DNA from: Lachnospiraceae bacterium
GTDB lineage: Bacteria > Bacillota > Clostridia > Lachnospirales > Lachnospiraceae
NCBI GenBank assembly: GCA_017463035.1
Contig: JAFTPY010000166.1
Span: 1-5,633 of the forward strand
Reading direction: 5' to 3'
DNA length: 5,633 bases
This document shows positions 3,973 through 5,633 of the stretch, one piece after another (the stretch's first letter is position 1; each line of letters opens with the position of its first letter). The notes beneath the pieces are model-generated. The model searched no databases, was not told the origin of the DNA, and worked only from the letters and a program-made list of their open reading frames with translations. The translations under genes and the position numbers were made by a program.

Positions 3973-5633
3973 ATGAGAGGACCGAAAGCACCGAAAGATC
4001 CGGTGGCAAAGAGACCGGCAGTGTATGTAATGGTGGATTCCGTAATTGAGGGAAGCCCGAGAGGAAACGGAAAGTATCAGGATATTTGTTATTTGAACGG
4101 CAGAATAGCACAGAAGATTTCCGTACTGTGTAATGACATGCCGAAGGAGATATTAGAGTCTGTACCGAACGGTGCCGGCTTTCGTAAGGTAGTACATACC
4201 ATCGGCGTAACCGTGCTTGCAACAAAGAAAGAGTTGCAGGACATGTCGGTGGAGTTTACGTTAAATTGCCTTTCTGCGGTACAGGGAAAGGCGGGCACCT
4301 GTTATAGTGCCGAAGTACCGTGTAACGGACAGGAAGTGAAGATAACGGTGGCGGATTACCCGGACAACGAGGCAGACGGATTGTTGGGTTCTTTTGTAAC
4401 TACCTTTCCTTCTCATGAGACGGCGAAGCTTACGGTGTGTTTTTATCTGAATGACGGCTATACCGCGCCGACATTTTCGCCGGATGCCCCGGTGGACTTT
4501 GCGTCACCGCGGTATCGTGAAATGATAGAGCGTTCCCTTGTTCAGACCGGTAACTTATACCGTGTGCAGAAAGCTATCGAGAAGGCGCAGAAGGGGGAAG
4601 AGGTAACCATCGCGTACCTTGGCGGTTCCATTACCCAGGGAGCGGGTGCAAAGCCGATTAATACGGAAAATTACGCATATCGTTCCTATACTATGTTTAA
4701 AAATCGTTTCGGAAAAGGAAACGGGGACAATGTGAAGTTTATCAAGGCGGGAGCCGGCGGTACCTGCTCGGAACTTGGATTGACCAGATATGATCTGGAT
4801 GTATTGCGTCACGGAACGGTAGTTCCGGACATTGTATTTTTGGAGTATGCGGTAAACGACGCGGGAGACGAAACCGACGGTGTTTGCTATGAAAGTCTTG
4901 TGCGTATGGCGATGGACGGTCCGGGATGCCCGGCGGTGATTTTATTGTTCGCCGTATTTATGGACGATTACAATCTGCAGGAGCGTATGATTCCGGTAGG
5001 AAAGCGTTGCAAGACGGCTATGATCAGCTTAAAGAATGCGGTAACACCGCAGTTTTCCGAGGAAGCACCGGTCATTACCAAGAGACAGTATTTCTATGAT
5101 TTGTTCCATCCGAGCAATGACGGGCATCGTATTATGGCGGATTGTATCGATTATTTCTGGGAGAAGGCAGCTGCGGCAGCGCAGGAACCGGCAGATGCGG
5201 TCATTGATGAAACGCCTGCTATCGGTGAAAAGTATCGCGGCCTTCTTGCCTTTGACCGAAGCAATTATAATGAGCACGAAGCGGTAAGAAGTTTGGAGTC
5301 CGGTGCGTTCTCTGAGAAGGATACCATGCTTCAGTATGTGGAAAAGGATGCGGATACGCAGGCAAGTCCGGAATTCCCGGAGAACTGGATGAAGCCGCAG
5401 GGACAGGCGGGAGAGCCGTTCCGTATGCGTCTGTGCTGCAAGGATTTGATGCTGGTATATAAGGACAGCGGAAACCGGATATTCGGTAAGGTTGAAATCC
5501 GCGTGGACGGAGAGGTAACCCGTGTGGTTGACCCGCTGGAAGTGGGCTGGGATCATTGTACGGCCTATGTGGTTTACGAAAGCGATACGGCAGCAGAGCA
5601 TGAGATTGAGATTTCCATGCATCCGGAGACTGC
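3973..5633 (+). CDS. Multidomain SGNH/GDSL-type carbohydrate esterase, 3' end cut by window
   Basis: The frame stays open from ATG 3973 to the right edge (553 codons plus two bases). The middle domain (about residues 205-395) has the SGNH hydrolase blocks. Block I is YLGGSITQG with nucleophile S219. Block II Gly lies in GAGGTCS (260-266). Block III is AVND with N295, where the usual GxND has Ala. Block V is DLFHPSNDGH with D376 and H379. SGNH enzymes of this sort often remove acetyl groups from plant polysaccharides. It is flanked by a beta-rich N-terminal region (about 1-180) and a beta-rich C-terminal region (about 410 to the edge), neither of which I can name. No signal peptide or membrane segment is seen, so it should act in the cytoplasm on imported oligosaccharides. 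Its place 27 bp after the GH10 gene supports a role in xylan-type glycan use. The family (CE2, CE17, CE20 or other) and the ester removed are unassigned. Confidence 0.85.
   Translation, partial: MRGPKAPKDPVAKRPAVYVMVDSVIEGSPRGNGKYQDICYLNGRIAQKISVLCNDMPKEILESVPNGAGFRKVVHTIGVTVLATKKELQDMSVEFTLNCLSAVQGKAGTCYSAEVPCNGQEVKITVADYPDNEADGLLGSFVTTFPSHETAKLTVCFYLNDGYTAPTFSPDAPVDFASPRYREMIERSLVQTGNLYRVQKAIEKAQKGEEVTIAYLGGSITQGAGAKPINTENYAYRSYTMFKNRFGKGNGDNVKFIKAGAGGTCSELGLTRYDLDVLRHGTVVPDIVFLEYAVNDAGDETDGVCYESLVRMAMDGPGCPAVILLFAVFMDDYNLQERMIPVGKRCKTAMISLKNAVTPQFSEEAPVITKRQYFYDLFHPSNDGHRIMADCIDYFWEKAAAAAQEPADAVIDETPAIGEKYRGLLAFDRSNYNEHEAVRSLESGAFSEKDTMLQYVEKDADTQASPEFPENWMKPQGQAGEPFRMRLCCKDLMLVYKDSGNRIFGKVEIRVDGEVTRVVDPLEVGWDHCTAYVVYESDTAAEHEIEISMHPET

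Noticed and set aside
5029..5622. Minus-strand 197-codon frame opposite the esterase
   Set aside because: It is antisense to the SGNH gene, whose motif block V and C-terminal region lie on the plus strand in one continuous frame.

Overview
The window looks like a low-to-moderate GC Firmicute, most likely a plant-fibre-degrading gut or rumen Clostridia of the Lachnospiraceae type. This rests on strong AGGAGG-type ribosome binding sites, sigma-A promoters, tRNA genes without encoded CCA, a lipoprotein GH10 enzyme and a tyrosine integrase of a kind common in that group. The taxon is inferred; no marker gene is present.

Layout. (1) About 1-1215: the end of an integrated mobile element. It carries a tyrosine recombinase gene pointing right, then a short tail with a 12-13 bp tandem repeat and a terminator hairpin. 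(2) 1216-1449: a two-gene tRNA operon on the minus strand, tRNA-Val(UAC) then elongator tRNA-Met(CAU), driven by a perfect TTGACA-17-TATAAT promoter. The 3' end of tRNA-Met faces the integrase, the usual geometry for an element integrated into a tRNA 3' end. The T-stem of tRNA-Met has an A.C mismatch in the part an element would replace. (3) 1500-2348: an AraC-family regulator on the minus strand. (4) 2349-2571: the divergent control region, with promoter candidates, a TGGCGCAA direct repeat at 21 bp spacing and a leader hairpin. (5) 2572-3945: an exported lipoprotein GH10 (xylanase-family) enzyme. (6) 3973 to the right edge: a leaderless, multidomain SGNH-hydrolase-type carbohydrate esterase, 27 bp downstream in the same operon and cut by the window end.

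Inferred working model: the AraC-type protein senses a sugar or oligosaccharide and activates the divergent operon. The cell-surface GH10 enzyme cuts a xylan-like polymer, and the SGNH protein, which has no export signal, removes acetyl or other ester groups from imported fragments in the cytoplasm. The GH10 keeps both catalytic glutamates but lacks several usual substrate-contact residues, so its substrate may not be plain xylan. No transporter is visible; it may lie to the right.

No gene-free stretch exceeds 300 bp. The integrase is visibly more A/T-rich than the GH10-esterase operon, in keeping with a separate origin.
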